Below, piece by piece: positions 7,723 to 14,969 of a DNA stretch of 14,969 nucleotides. Position 1 is the first letter of the stretch. Each line of letters starts with the position of its first letter. The notes beneath the pieces were generated by a model. It was given only the letters and a program-made list of their open reading frames with translations. It was not told where the DNA came from and ran no database searches. The DNA is from Flavobacteriales bacterium (GTDB lineage: Bacteria > Bacteroidota > Bacteroidia > Flavobacteriales_E > Vicingaceae). The position numbers and the translations under genes were made by a program. The stretch is taken from assembly GCA_002402165.1 (NCBI GenBank), contig NVVI01000002.1:49934-64902 (forward strand). The letters run 5' to 3'.

Positions 7723-10700
7723 ATGAAAAATTGTTTAAAAAAAATTACATCAATTTCATTGGCATTTGTATTTATTGCAAGTGTTTCAGCTCAAAATAGG
7801 ATTGCTAATTATTGGAGCAAATCAAGTCTATCAGCCGTTGAAAATGTTTCAAAAGTGAACAGAAATGCTCAACCTACAACATCACAAATTTTTAATTTAG
7901 ACCTTAATGCGTTTAAAACAGCATTAATAGGAGCTCCAGTAAGAGGAGAATCTACTGCTAAGTCTACTATAATAGTAGAGTTTCCTACAGCAGATGGGAA
8001 ACTAGAGAAATACAGAGTGTTGGAATCTCCAATTATGGAACCAGCTTTAGCTGTTACTCTTCCTATGATAAAAACTTACGTTGCACAAGGTATTGATGAT
8101 CCAACAGCGTATATGAGATTTAGTGTTACACAGTTTGGTTTACACACTATGTCTTTATCAGGAAAAAGAAGCACTACATATATAGACCCTTTTACGTCTG
8201 ATTTATCATCATACATTATTTATGATAGAAACTCTTTAGGAGTAGATCCGCAACCTTTTGAATGTTTTACTGATCAAGGTGAACTGCCGAGTCTTAAGCA
8301 AAGAGAAAATAATGGTATTGAAGCTGTGGATGATCAAAAATTTAGAACATTTAGACTAGCTCAAACTTGTACTGCAGAATACGGTAATATTTTTGCCGTT
8401 AATGCGGGAACTGAATTTGCAGATATCATGGCTCAAATGACAATTACCGTTAACAGAGTTAACTCTGTTTATGAAATTGATTTGGGAACTACATTAGTTT
8501 TTATTGCCAATCAAGCTGCTTTAGTTTTTTGGGGGGCAACTAATTCTGATCCTTGGAATGGTGAATACAATACAACTACTCAAAATTTCTTAAACGCCAC
8601 TTTAGCTGATAGTGATTATGACATAGGACATAACTTTAATACTTCTGGTGGTGGTAATGCTGGCTGTATTGGGTGTGTGTGTGTGAATGGTCAGAAAGGA
8701 AGTGGAATGACTGGTAGAGCAAATCCTACTGGAGATCCTTTTGATATTGATTATGTTGCACACGAATACGGACACCAATTTGGTGGGTATCATACTATGA
8801 ATACATGCAGTAGAAGTGGAAGTGGTCAAACAGAAGTGGAGCCAGCAAGTGGAAGTTCTATCATGAGTTATGCTGGAATTTGCGCAACAAATGTTCAATC
8901 AAATAGTGATGCTCATTTTAACTATGTAAATGTGAGAGATATTTCTGCAAACATAAAACCTGGAGGAACAAGCACTTGTGCAGTAGAAACAACTACCACT
9001 AATAATCCTCCTACTGCAAACGCTGGTTCTAATCATACAATACCAAGAAGCACAGCATTTGTATTAGAAGGAATAGCAACTGATGCTGATGGTATGGGTT
9101 CTTTAACTTATGAGTGGTCTCAAAATGATCCAGCTCAAGCCCCTGGAAATGGAACACCACAGTCTACATGGACTTCTGGTCCATTGTATCGAGCAAAAAT
9201 GCCAATTACTTCACCTGATAGATATATGCCTCAATTATCAGATGTAATTGCAGGAAACCTGACTCCTACATGGGAAGTTACCCCTTCTGTAGCAAGGACA
9301 ATGAATTTTTCTTTTATGGTAAGAGACAATACCGCAAGTGGTCCTCAAACAGCAGATGATTTAATGGTAGTTACGGTTGATGGTAACTCAGGCCCTTTTG
9401 CTGTAACTTCTCAAACTACAAACGTAACGTGGAATGAAGGGGCATCGGAAACGGTTACATGGAATGTTGCCAATACAACAGCTGCTCCTGTTAGCTCTGC
9501 TAATGTAGATATTTTCTTGTCTATTGATGGTGGCTACACTTACCCTTATACATTAGCAACTGGAGTTACCAATAATGGAACTGCAAGTATTATTGTTCCT
9601 GTTGGAGCAACAACAACTACTGCTAGGGTAATGGTAAGAGGTGCTGGAAATATTTTCTTTGCTTTAAATAGTACAAACTTTACTGTTCAAGCCTCTGAAT
9701 TTGTGATGACCTTTTCTTCTGGAGCAACAAGTTCTGATGTTTGTGGTCCAGGTACAGCAACTTATAATTTTACTTATAACACATTCTCAGGTTTTAGTCA
9801 AACCACTACTTTTTCCGCAACAGGAAACCCTGGAGGAACTACAGCTTCTTTTAGCCCTACTACAGCAGTTACTAATGGTACTGGCGTTACCTTGACGATA
9901 AGTGGAATTACGGCTGCAATGATAGGGAATTATTCTATTACTGTAACAGGGACTGCTCCATCTCCTTTGGTGGTAAAAAACACACTTGTTACATTGAATG
10001 TGTTTTCTTCAACTTTCAATGCTCTTACACTTTCTTCGCCAACTAATGGTGCAACCGGTGTAATGGGTCCTTACAACTTTAGCTGGATAGCAGATGTCAA
10101 CGCATCAACTTATGATATTGATATCGCAACAGATGCTGCTTTTACAAATATTGTAGATTTTGCAACTGGATTATCCACCAACAGCTATGTTACATCAGCT
10201 TTATTATCAAACACTATGTATTATTGGAGAGTTAGCCCTAGTAATATGTGTGGTAGTGGTTCTTTTTCCAATACATTTTCTTTCACCTCTAGCACTTGTA
10301 ACACTACACCAAGCACAGATGTTGGAGGAGTAATAAGTGCTGCCAGCATGACCTCTGTTGTTAATATTACTGGTGCTGGAACAATAGTAAGTACTTCAAT
10401 ACCAAGCTTAATGTTAACTCATACTTGGGTTGGAGATATAGCAGCTACTTTAACATCTCCATTAGGTACTACTATTCAATTATTTGATGGCCCAGGAATT
10501 CCGGCCTCTACATATGGTTGTGCTGGAGATGATTTAGATGTTTCTTTTAGCGATGCTGCAGCGTCTACTAGCAATGATTTTGAAAACATGTGCAACAACG
10601 CCCCTGCTATTAATGGTGCTTTTCAGCCAATGGCTGCATTTAGTGCTTTTAATGGAGAATCAATTACAGGAACTTGGACATTAACTATACTTGATAGCTA

Positions 10701-11028
10701 TACAGCCCTTGATGATGGAGTATTAAATGCTTGGAGTTTAGAATTATGTATTAATCCTCTTCCTACTGGAGTGAGTTCTAATGCATTAAATTCTGAAATT
10801 TCAATATATCCAAATCCTACAAGTGGATTGTTTAACATTAATTTAGGTAATTATGATGGCGCTATAAATTATACTATCACAACCATTGATGGCCGATTAG
10901 TTTTACATAATCAAAACATTAGTGACAACAATGTTACTATTGACTTAACTAATGAAAGTAAAGGGATGTATCTAATTAAAATTGATGGCGTTAATTCAAG
11001 TAATGTCTACAAAATAATTAAAGAATAG
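7723..11028 (+). CDS. T9SS-sorted reprolysin-like zinc metalloprotease
   Basis: Secreted endopeptidase of the metzincin type, 1101 residues. A signal peptide (about 1-23, ending VSAQ) is followed by a propeptide-like region to about 205. The catalytic domain begins near FRLAQTCTAEYGN. It holds the zinc motif HEYGHQFGGYH at 347-357 (HExxHxxGxxH, with E348 as the expected general base) and the Met-turn in SIMSYAG (Met381). A PKD/Ig-like region follows from about 425 (PPTANAGSNHTI), then a further beta-sandwich, a fibronectin-III-like domain (about 765-855), and a segment resembling the proprotein-convertase P domain (about 859-1009, with THTWVGDIAATLTSPLGT and GTWTLTILDSY). A type A T9SS sorting domain starts near 1026 (ISIYPNP) and ends NVYKIIKE like its neighbour. 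All catalytic residues are present, so activity is likely; the substrate is unknown. A (GT)6 run at 8673-8685 lies just before the zinc-motif codons. Confidence 0.94.
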   Translation: MKNCLKKITSISLAFVFIASVSAQNRIANYWSKSSLSAVENVSKVNRNAQPTTSQIFNLDLNAFKTALIGAPVRGESTAKSTIIVEFPTADGKLEKYRVLESPIMEPALAVTLPMIKTYVAQGIDDPTAYMRFSVTQFGLHTMSLSGKRSTTYIDPFTSDLSSYIIYDRNSLGVDPQPFECFTDQGELPSLKQRENNGIEAVDDQKFRTFRLAQTCTAEYGNIFAVNAGTEFADIMAQMTITVNRVNSVYEIDLGTTLVFIANQAALVFWGATNSDPWNGEYNTTTQNFLNATLADSDYDIGHNFNTSGGGNAGCIGCVCVNGQKGSGMTGRANPTGDPFDIDYVAHEYGHQFGGYHTMNTCSRSGSGQTEVEPASGSSIMSYAGICATNVQSNSDAHFNYVNVRDISANIKPGGTSTCAVETTTTNNPPTANAGSNHTIPRSTAFVLEGIATDADGMGSLTYEWSQNDPAQAPGNGTPQSTWTSGPLYRAKMPITSPDRYMPQLSDVIAGNLTPTWEVTPSVARTMNFSFMVRDNTASGPQTADDLMVVTVDGNSGPFAVTSQTTNVTWNEGASETVTWNVANTTAAPVSSANVDIFLSIDGGYTYPYTLATGVTNNGTASIIVPVGATTTTARVMVRGAGNIFFALNSTNFTVQASEFVMTFSSGATSSDVCGPGTATYNFTYNTFSGFSQTTTFSATGNPGGTTASFSPTTAVTNGTGVTLTISGITAAMIGNYSITVTGTAPSPLVVKNTLVTLNVFSSTFNALTLSSPTNGATGVMGPYNFSWIADVNASTYDIDIATDAAFTNIVDFATGLSTNSYVTSALLSNTMYYWRVSPSNMCGSGSFSNTFSFTSSTCNTTPSTDVGGVISAASMTSVVNITGAGTIVSTSIPSLMLTHTWVGDIAATLTSPLGTTIQLFDGPGIPASTYGCAGDDLDVSFSDAAASTSNDFENMCNNAPAINGAFQPMAAFSAFNGESITGTWTLTILDSYTALDDGVLNAWSLELCINPLPTGVSSNALNSEISIYPNPTSGLFNINLGNYDGAINYTITTIDGRLVLHNQNISDNNVTIDLTNESKGMYLIKIDGVNSSNVYKIIKE

Positions 11029-11047
11029 TGCAAAAAATATTATTTAG

Positions 11048-11083
11048 AATCCCATTCGGTTAAGTACCGAGTGGGATTTTTTT
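11048..11083 (+). terminator. Intrinsic terminator
   Basis: AATCCCATTCGGT (11048-11060), a 5-nt loop and ACCGAGTGGGATT (11066-11078) form a 13-bp stem with one G-T pair, followed by T residues to 11083. It starts 20 bp after the metalloprotease stop codon and separates that gene from the DUF3108 gene. Confidence 0.92.
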
Positions 11084-11177
11084 ATATAACTAAGCCATCA
11101 AAATCTCGTATAGTTAAACTCCACAAAGTTTATGGCATAGACTTTGCTTTTACCCAATACACTTAAAAACTTAACTT

Positions 11178-11996
11178 ATGAAAACTCAACTATTAACACT
11201 TACATCGGTAATGATTTTTATGTTTTTTGGTTTTACTGATCAAGAGCTTCCCAAAGTAGTAGAAAATGACTCGCCAACAAAACTTAGAAAAATAAATAAC
11301 AAAGCTTTTAAGGCTGGAGAAGTATTACACTACAGACTTCACTATGGAATTATTAACGCAGGAACAGCAAAACTAGAAGTCAAGAAATTGGATAAAAAAA
11401 TCGCTGGTAGAGAAATATATCATATTATAGGTTCTGGAAGAAGTAAAGGTGCTTTCGATTGGTTTTTTAAAGTGAGAGATCAATATGAAACTTACTTAGA
11501 TGTTGATGGAGTTTTCCCATGGATGTTTGTAAGAAACGTCAGAGAAGGTGGTTATAAGTTAAAACAGACCTATAAATTTGCACAAAACAAAAATGAGGTT
11601 GACAACGGAAAAGGAAAAACATTTGATGCTCCTAGCGGAGTTCAAGATATGCTTTCAGCATTTTATTATGCCCGTTCAATTGATTACTCAAATGCAAAAA
11701 AAGGAGAAATATTTACTATTTGGTCATTTGTTGATGATGAAATTTGGCCACTAAAGATTAGGTTTCTCGGACGAGAAAAAATTAAAGTAAGTGGTCAGAA
11801 ATATAGGGCATTGAAATTTTGTCCGGTAGTACAAGAAGGCCGATTATTTAAAGATGAAAATGATGTTTCGGTATGGATATCAGATGATGGTAATAAAATA
11901 CCACTTTTAGCCTCTGGAAAAGTATTTGTAGGATCAATAAAATTTGAATTGATAAGTGCTAAAGGATTAGCTAATCCATCAGCTAAAATTAAATAA
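11178..11996 (+). CDS. DUF3108 domain-containing protein
   Basis: Predicted exported protein of 272 residues with a hydrophobic N-terminal signal (about 1-20, MKTQLLTLTSVMIFMFFGFT). The DUF3108 domain starts near AFKAGEVLHYRLHYGIINAG (43-62) and continues through DWFFKVRDQYETYLD, GVQDMLSAFYYARSI and VSVWISDDGNKIPL to a final strand segment. These are the features I know from this family, which occurs in the envelope of many Gram-negative bacteria and has no established biochemical role. There is no T9SS sorting domain, so it probably stays in the periplasm or is membrane associated. The gene is followed by a palindrome and, 71 bp on, by the M23 peptidase gene on the same strand. I recall DUF3108 and M23 genes being neighbours in other Flavobacteriia, suggesting a shared envelope role; that is inference. 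Confidence 0.9.
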   Translation: MKTQLLTLTSVMIFMFFGFTDQELPKVVENDSPTKLRKINNKAFKAGEVLHYRLHYGIINAGTAKLEVKKLDKKIAGREIYHIIGSGRSKGAFDWFFKVRDQYETYLDVDGVFPWMFVRNVREGGYKLKQTYKFAQNKNEVDNGKGKTFDAPSGVQDMLSAFYYARSIDYSNAKKGEIFTIWSFVDDEIWPLKIRFLGREKIKVSGQKYRALKFCPVVQEGRLFKDENDVSVWISDDGNKIPLLASGKVFVGSIKFELISAKGLANPSAKIK

Positions 11997-12025
11997 ACAA
12001 TTTTTTGTTAAAAAGAATAGCCTTT

Positions 12026-12059
12026 ATAAGGTGTTGAAGTACTTCAACACCTTATTTTT
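12026..12059 (+). terminator. Perfect 30-bp palindrome with T-tract, terminator or attenuator
   Basis: Arms ATAAGGTGTTGAAGT and ACTTCAACACCTTAT (12026-12055) are exact reverse complements, followed by TTTT. It lies 29 bp after the DUF3108 stop and ends only eight bases before the M23 start codon at 12068. It looks like an intrinsic terminator for DUF3108, but there is no room after it for a promoter and leader of the M23 gene. It may therefore act as a partial terminator or sit in the M23 leader. Confidence 0.78.
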
Positions 12060-12067
12060 ATGCCATT

Positions 12068-13321
12068 ATGAATAGAGGAGGAATTTTAGCAATAGCACTA
12101 ATTATTATTGGAACAACTATGTTTATTTGGGGTTACTTTCAACCAAATGATGTTTCAAAAAAAGAAACAGAGTCAACAATTGAAACAGATAGAATTCCTG
12201 CACCAATAATTGAATATGGTTTGTATTTAGATTCTTTTATTGTACATAAAAAAATAATTGAACCCAATCAATTTTTAGCAAATATCCTACTCCAATACCA
12301 TGTCCCTTATCCTGAAATAGATAACCTAGCTAAAAAATCTTTAGCAATCTTTGATGTAAGAAAAATCGCTTCAGGGAAAAATTACACCATTCTTTGTAAA
12401 AAGGATTCTTTAGAAAAAGCTCAATACTTTATATATGAACCAAATAACATTGATTACATTATTTATGACATGAGGGATTCCTTGATTATCTATAAGGGAA
12501 AAAGAGAGGTAATTACAAAAATTAATGAAGCATCAGGTACTATAAAATCATCTCTTTATCAAACCTTGGATGATGCCAATGTAAGCCCTGTTTTGGCCAT
12601 TGAAATGGCAGATGTTTTTGCTTGGACCATTGATTTCTATCGCATTCAAAAAGGAGATTGGTTTAAAGTAATTTATGAAGAACGATTTGTTGAGGGAAAA
12701 TCTATTGGTATTGGAAGAGTCCTTGCCACTAATTTTAATCATTACAATAAAGATTTTTTTGCTTGTTATTTTGTACAAGATAGTATAGGAGATTATTTCG
12801 ATTCAGAAGCGAACAGTTTGCGAAGGGCATTTTTAAAATCACCACTTAAATTTGGAAGATTAACTTCGGGGTTTACCATGCGAAGATTTCATCCTGTACA
12901 AAAAAGGAACAAACCTCACCTTGGAACCGATTATGCTGCTCCAACAGGTACGCCAATTATGGCGACTGGCGATGGTGTTGTAATTGCATCTTCTTATTCA
13001 GGTGGAAATGGTAAATACATTAAAATTAAACACAACAGCACCTATACCACCCAATATTTACACATGAGTAAACGAGCCGCCAAAGTTGGGCAACATGTAA
13101 TGCAAGGAGACATTATAGGTTATGTTGGCAGTACAGGCTTAGCAACTGGCCCACATGTTTGTTATCGCTTTTGGAAAAATGGAAGCCAAACCAATCACTT
13201 AAAAGAAGATTTCCCTCCATCTAAACCTGTTGAACCAAAACATTTAGAACGATATAAGAAGCAATTGAAAAAGTATAAAACTATAGTGGATAAGATTAAG
13301 TTGAATAAAATAATTCTTTAG
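12068..13321 (+). CDS. M23-family peptidoglycan endopeptidase, membrane-anchored
   Basis: Predicted cell-wall hydrolase acting in the periplasm on peptide cross-links of peptidoglycan. One N-terminal membrane segment (about residues 5-24, GILAIALIIIGTTMFIWGYF) anchors it. A middle region resembling the Csd3/MepM N-terminal domain follows (about 150-260, with SSLYQTLDDANVSP, DVFAWTIDFYRIQKGDWFKV and YFDSEANSLRRAFLKSPL). The LytM/M23 domain starts at RLTSGFTMRRFHP (264 on). It has HLGTD with H284 and D288 as zinc ligands, and H332 in QYLHMS as the expected catalytic histidine. The last motif reads GPHVCYRFWKNG: H363 is kept but the usual second His of HxH, a zinc ligand, is Cys365. I recall similar HVC variants in other Bacteroidota, and Cys can bind zinc, so activity is still possible. 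The ATG at 12068 is needed to encode the membrane segment. The stop is 2 bp from the stop of the convergent mazG-like gene. Confidence 0.92.
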   Translation: MNRGGILAIALIIIGTTMFIWGYFQPNDVSKKETESTIETDRIPAPIIEYGLYLDSFIVHKKIIEPNQFLANILLQYHVPYPEIDNLAKKSLAIFDVRKIASGKNYTILCKKDSLEKAQYFIYEPNNIDYIIYDMRDSLIIYKGKREVITKINEASGTIKSSLYQTLDDANVSPVLAIEMADVFAWTIDFYRIQKGDWFKVIYEERFVEGKSIGIGRVLATNFNHYNKDFFACYFVQDSIGDYFDSEANSLRRAFLKSPLKFGRLTSGFTMRRFHPVQKRNKPHLGTDYAAPTGTPIMATGDGVVIASSYSGGNGKYIKIKHNSTYTTQYLHMSKRAAKVGQHVMQGDIIGYVGSTGLATGPHVCYRFWKNGSQTNHLKEDFPPSKPVEPKHLERYKKQLKKYKTIVDKIKLNKIIL

Positions 13322-13323
13322 CC

Positions 13324-13650
13324 TCACTTCAACTTCGGGTTATTATGATGTCTTTCTTTATCTCGTTTAGATTTCTTTTCTAAATTCTTTTGCAATGCAT
13401 CCGTTAAATCAATTCCTGTCTGATTAGCTAAACAAATTAACACAAACAATACATCAGCCATTTCATCTGCTAGGTTTTTTGTTTTATCGCTTTCCTTTTC
13501 AGATTGTTCACCATATCTTCTCGCAATAATTCTAGCAACTTCCCCTACTTCTTCAGTTAACATTGCCATATTGGTCAATTCGTTAAAATAACGGACTCCG
13601 TATTCCTTAATCCATTGGTCAACTGCTTCTTGTGCTTCTTCAATTGTCAT
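13324..13650 (-). CDS. MazG-like nucleotide pyrophosphohydrolase
   Basis: Small cytoplasmic all-alpha NTP pyrophosphatase of 108 residues, expected to hydrolyse nucleoside triphosphates (perhaps non-canonical ones) to monophosphate and pyrophosphate with magnesium. The metal-binding motifs of the MazG/dUTPase-like alpha-helical superfamily are visible: EEVGE at 33-37 (ExxE) and DEMADVLFVL at 62-71 (E63xxD66). The length fits single-domain members rather than the two-domain E. coli MazG of about 260 residues, so I give no gene symbol. A lysine- and histidine-rich tail (KSKRDKERHHNNPKLK) ends the protein. It converges on the M23 gene with 2 bp between stops and diverges from the gene at 13710 with 59 bp between starts. 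The exact nucleotide substrate cannot be read from sequence. Confidence 0.9.
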   Translation of the reverse strand: MTIEEAQEAVDQWIKEYGVRYFNELTNMAMLTEEVGEVARIIARRYGEQSEKESDKTKNLADEMADVLFVLICLANQTGIDLTDALQKNLEKKSKRDKERHHNNPKLK

Positions 13651-13685
13651 TATGCTAAGCTAAAAGTTTTATCTCTCTTTTTTAC

Positions 13686-13693
13686 TAAATTTG
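13686..13693 (+). promoter_or_regulatory. Candidate -7 box upstream of the YiiX-like gene
   Basis: TAAATTTG matches the Bacteroidota -7 consensus TAnnTTTG exactly and lies in the 59-bp divergent spacer, 16 bp before the ATG at 13710. No TTG is present at the usual distance upstream, where the sequence is pyrimidine-rich. The implied leader would be very short. Confidence 0.3.
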
Positions 13694-13709
13694 AAGAAAA
13701 GAATTTTTA

Positions 13710-14969
13710 ATGCGTTTAGAAAAAAAGTACTTTCTTCATTACATTACCATTTTGGTAGTCATGATACTTTTTGTTGGCTATTTTTCTTCAAGGGCTAAAA
13801 AAAATCAGCAAAAAGAACTTTGCTGGGTTAACATTCAAAATCAAATAAACTCAGTTAATGATTTAGATTCTTTAGTAGATTATGAAATTGCTGAGTTTCA
13901 AGTTTTGGTTGAACAAAGCTTAATTATTAGGGCGGGGATGCTAACAGTTGCTCAAGACATTAATAAAGACCAAGAAGGTCCTATCTCATCAAAAAACTTA
14001 GACTATTTAAAAGAAAACACTCAAGCTTGTTTAGTGCTAAGAGATAAACTTTATGATGTAACAGAGCGTTACGCATGTGCTTTAGATGCTTCGGAAGAAG
14101 AACTAAAAAGGGAACAAATTCCAGAAATTATTCGAACAAAAGCTGTAATGCTCTCAGTTGCTGCTGCACTCACTTTATACGATAATTATTTATTGGGAGC
14201 TTTAATTTTCGAAAACGACAAACGCTTGAGAAGAATTTTGAATGACCCTGATAAAGGATTTGGGATTTCTGCTAATGAATTACTCGAAATAACCATGGCA
14301 GCAAACTCTATCAGTAAACAGAAAAGAATTCAAGATGGTATTCATTTTTTTGAAGAAAAAAAAGAAATGTTTAAGCAATTAAAAGATGATGACTTTTATT
14401 ATTTAAAATTACTGATATATGCTAGCCCATCTTATAATCATCTAAAAAATATTGGCACAAGTGACATGATTAAAAAGAAGTTTAAAATGTTTAGTAAAAT
14501 ATCTCGTGATGTAGTCGCTGAATTAAGAGATGATGGCTTTGATGGTGTAAGTAAGTTTTTTGGAAATTCAGTCGGTTTAATTGAATCAAGGAAAGGAAAG
14601 CTATACAACAAAGAAACTATTAGGCAGGAGTTATTGGATCAGCTAAAACCTTTAGATATTTTACTAGAAAAAACTCCGTTTAGATTAACCGATAAATTAA
14701 TTCCTGGTCATTTTGGACATGTTGCTATATGGATTGGAAATCAAAAAGAATTGAAAGAAAAAGGATTGTGGGAACACGAAGTAGTTATTCCTTACCATAA
14801 TAAAATTACTCCTAAAGGAGAGCATGAGACTTCGAACAACGGTTATCAAATTGTTGAAGCTTTACGAGAAGGGGTGAAATTGAGCTCTTTAAAACAATTT
14901 ATGAACATTGATGATTTTGCCATTTTACGCCCAGTTTTTGGAGATAATGTGAGTGAAAAAGAAAAAGAA
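13710..14969 (+). CDS. YiiX-like permuted papain (C92/NlpC-P60-type) membrane protein, 3' truncated by window
   Basis: The frame from the ATG at 13710 stays open for 420 codons to the window edge. The N-terminus is MRLEKKYFLHYITILVVMIL, with one membrane segment at about 10-27. Residues of about 40-290 are a largely helical, charged region that I do not recognise. From about 309 (QLKPLDILLEKTPFRLTDKL) the protein matches permuted NlpC/P60 proteins of the YaeF/YiiX type: PGHFGHVAIWIG contains the likely catalytic His337, and QIVEALREGV contains the conserved Glu383. In this permuted fold the catalytic Cys lies near the C-terminus, which is beyond the window, so activity cannot be judged. The family cleaves amide or thioester bonds, with peptidoglycan or lipid-linked substrates proposed. 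It is divergent from the mazG-like gene. Confidence 0.82.
   Translation, partial: MRLEKKYFLHYITILVVMILFVGYFSSRAKKNQQKELCWVNIQNQINSVNDLDSLVDYEIAEFQVLVEQSLIIRAGMLTVAQDINKDQEGPISSKNLDYLKENTQACLVLRDKLYDVTERYACALDASEEELKREQIPEIIRTKAVMLSVAAALTLYDNYLLGALIFENDKRLRRILNDPDKGFGISANELLEITMAANSISKQKRIQDGIHFFEEKKEMFKQLKDDDFYYLKLLIYASPSYNHLKNIGTSDMIKKKFKMFSKISRDVVAELRDDGFDGVSKFFGNSVGLIESRKGKLYNKETIRQELLDQLKPLDILLEKTPFRLTDKLIPGHFGHVAIWIGNQKELKEKGLWEHEVVIPYHNKITPKGEHETSNNGYQIVEALREGVKLSSLKQFMNIDDFAILRPVFGDNVSEKEKE

Noticed and set aside
8602..8898. Minus-strand 98-codon frame over the protease catalytic domain
   Set aside because: It is antisense to the zinc-motif region, whose plus-strand frame has a clear protein family. 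The Thr/Ser/Ile-rich translation looks like a shadow.
11125..11147. CAAAGT ... ACTTTG inverted pair upstream of DUF3108
   Set aside because: A 6-bp stem with a loop of more than ten bases is expected by chance in this composition. TAGACTTTG has one base too many for the -7 consensus.
12548..12778. Minus-strand 76-codon frame inside the M23 gene
   Set aside because: It is antisense to the conserved Csd3-like region and has no promoter or family features.

Overview
The window looks like a chromosomal segment of a low-GC member of the Bacteroidota, most likely Flavobacteriales. The evidence is three secreted proteins ending in the type A C-terminal sorting domain of the type IX secretion system (T9SS), a leucyl-tRNA synthetase with insertions of the Bacteroidota kind, an A+T-rich background, and motifs close to the Bacteroidota promoter consensus (TTG, about 20 nt, TAnnTTTG). 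No rRNA, tRNA, CRISPR array, transposase, integrase or phage gene was seen.

Layout. Positions 1-32 hold what may be the first codons of a leftward gene. A 351-bp spacer with two hairpins follows. leuS (384-3488, +) encodes a long leucyl-tRNA synthetase of 1034 residues. Next comes a block of three rightward genes for exported, T9SS-sorted proteins: a DUF2341/HYR-repeat surface protein (3711-6083), a smaller protein without a recognised catalytic domain (6392-7537), and a reprolysin-like zinc metalloprotease with fibronectin-III-like and P-domain-like modules (7723-11028). Each is followed by its own hairpin terminator, so they are probably separate transcription units. After them come a DUF3108 protein (11178-11996, +), an M23-family cell-wall peptidase (12068-13321, +), a small MazG-like nucleotide pyrophosphohydrolase (13324-13650, -), and a divergent gene for a membrane-anchored YiiX-like permuted-papain protein that runs off the right edge (13710-14969, +).

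How the genes relate. leuS is housekeeping translation, and mazG-like is nucleotide-pool housekeeping. The three T9SS clients would cross the inner membrane by Sec and then be exported and anchored or released by T9SS. DUF3108, M23 and YiiX-like all look like envelope proteins, two of them probably acting on peptidoglycan or lipoprotein-type amide bonds.

The most notable signal is a second, 44-codon copy of the 3' end of leuS at 6149-6280, between the first two T9SS genes. It keeps reading frame and stop codon, and differs from the real leuS end mainly by synonymous or conservative changes and two in-frame 6-bp gaps. This suggests that the HYR-repeat gene was inserted at the leuS 3' end by recombination with a diverged leuS allele. 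Other points worth checking are an enlarged segment before the LeuRS KMSKS loop, a GC-rich hairpin inside leuS, a His-to-Cys change in the M23 HxH motif, and a long uncharacterised N-terminal region in the YiiX-like protein. I did not find a convincing new multi-gene system.
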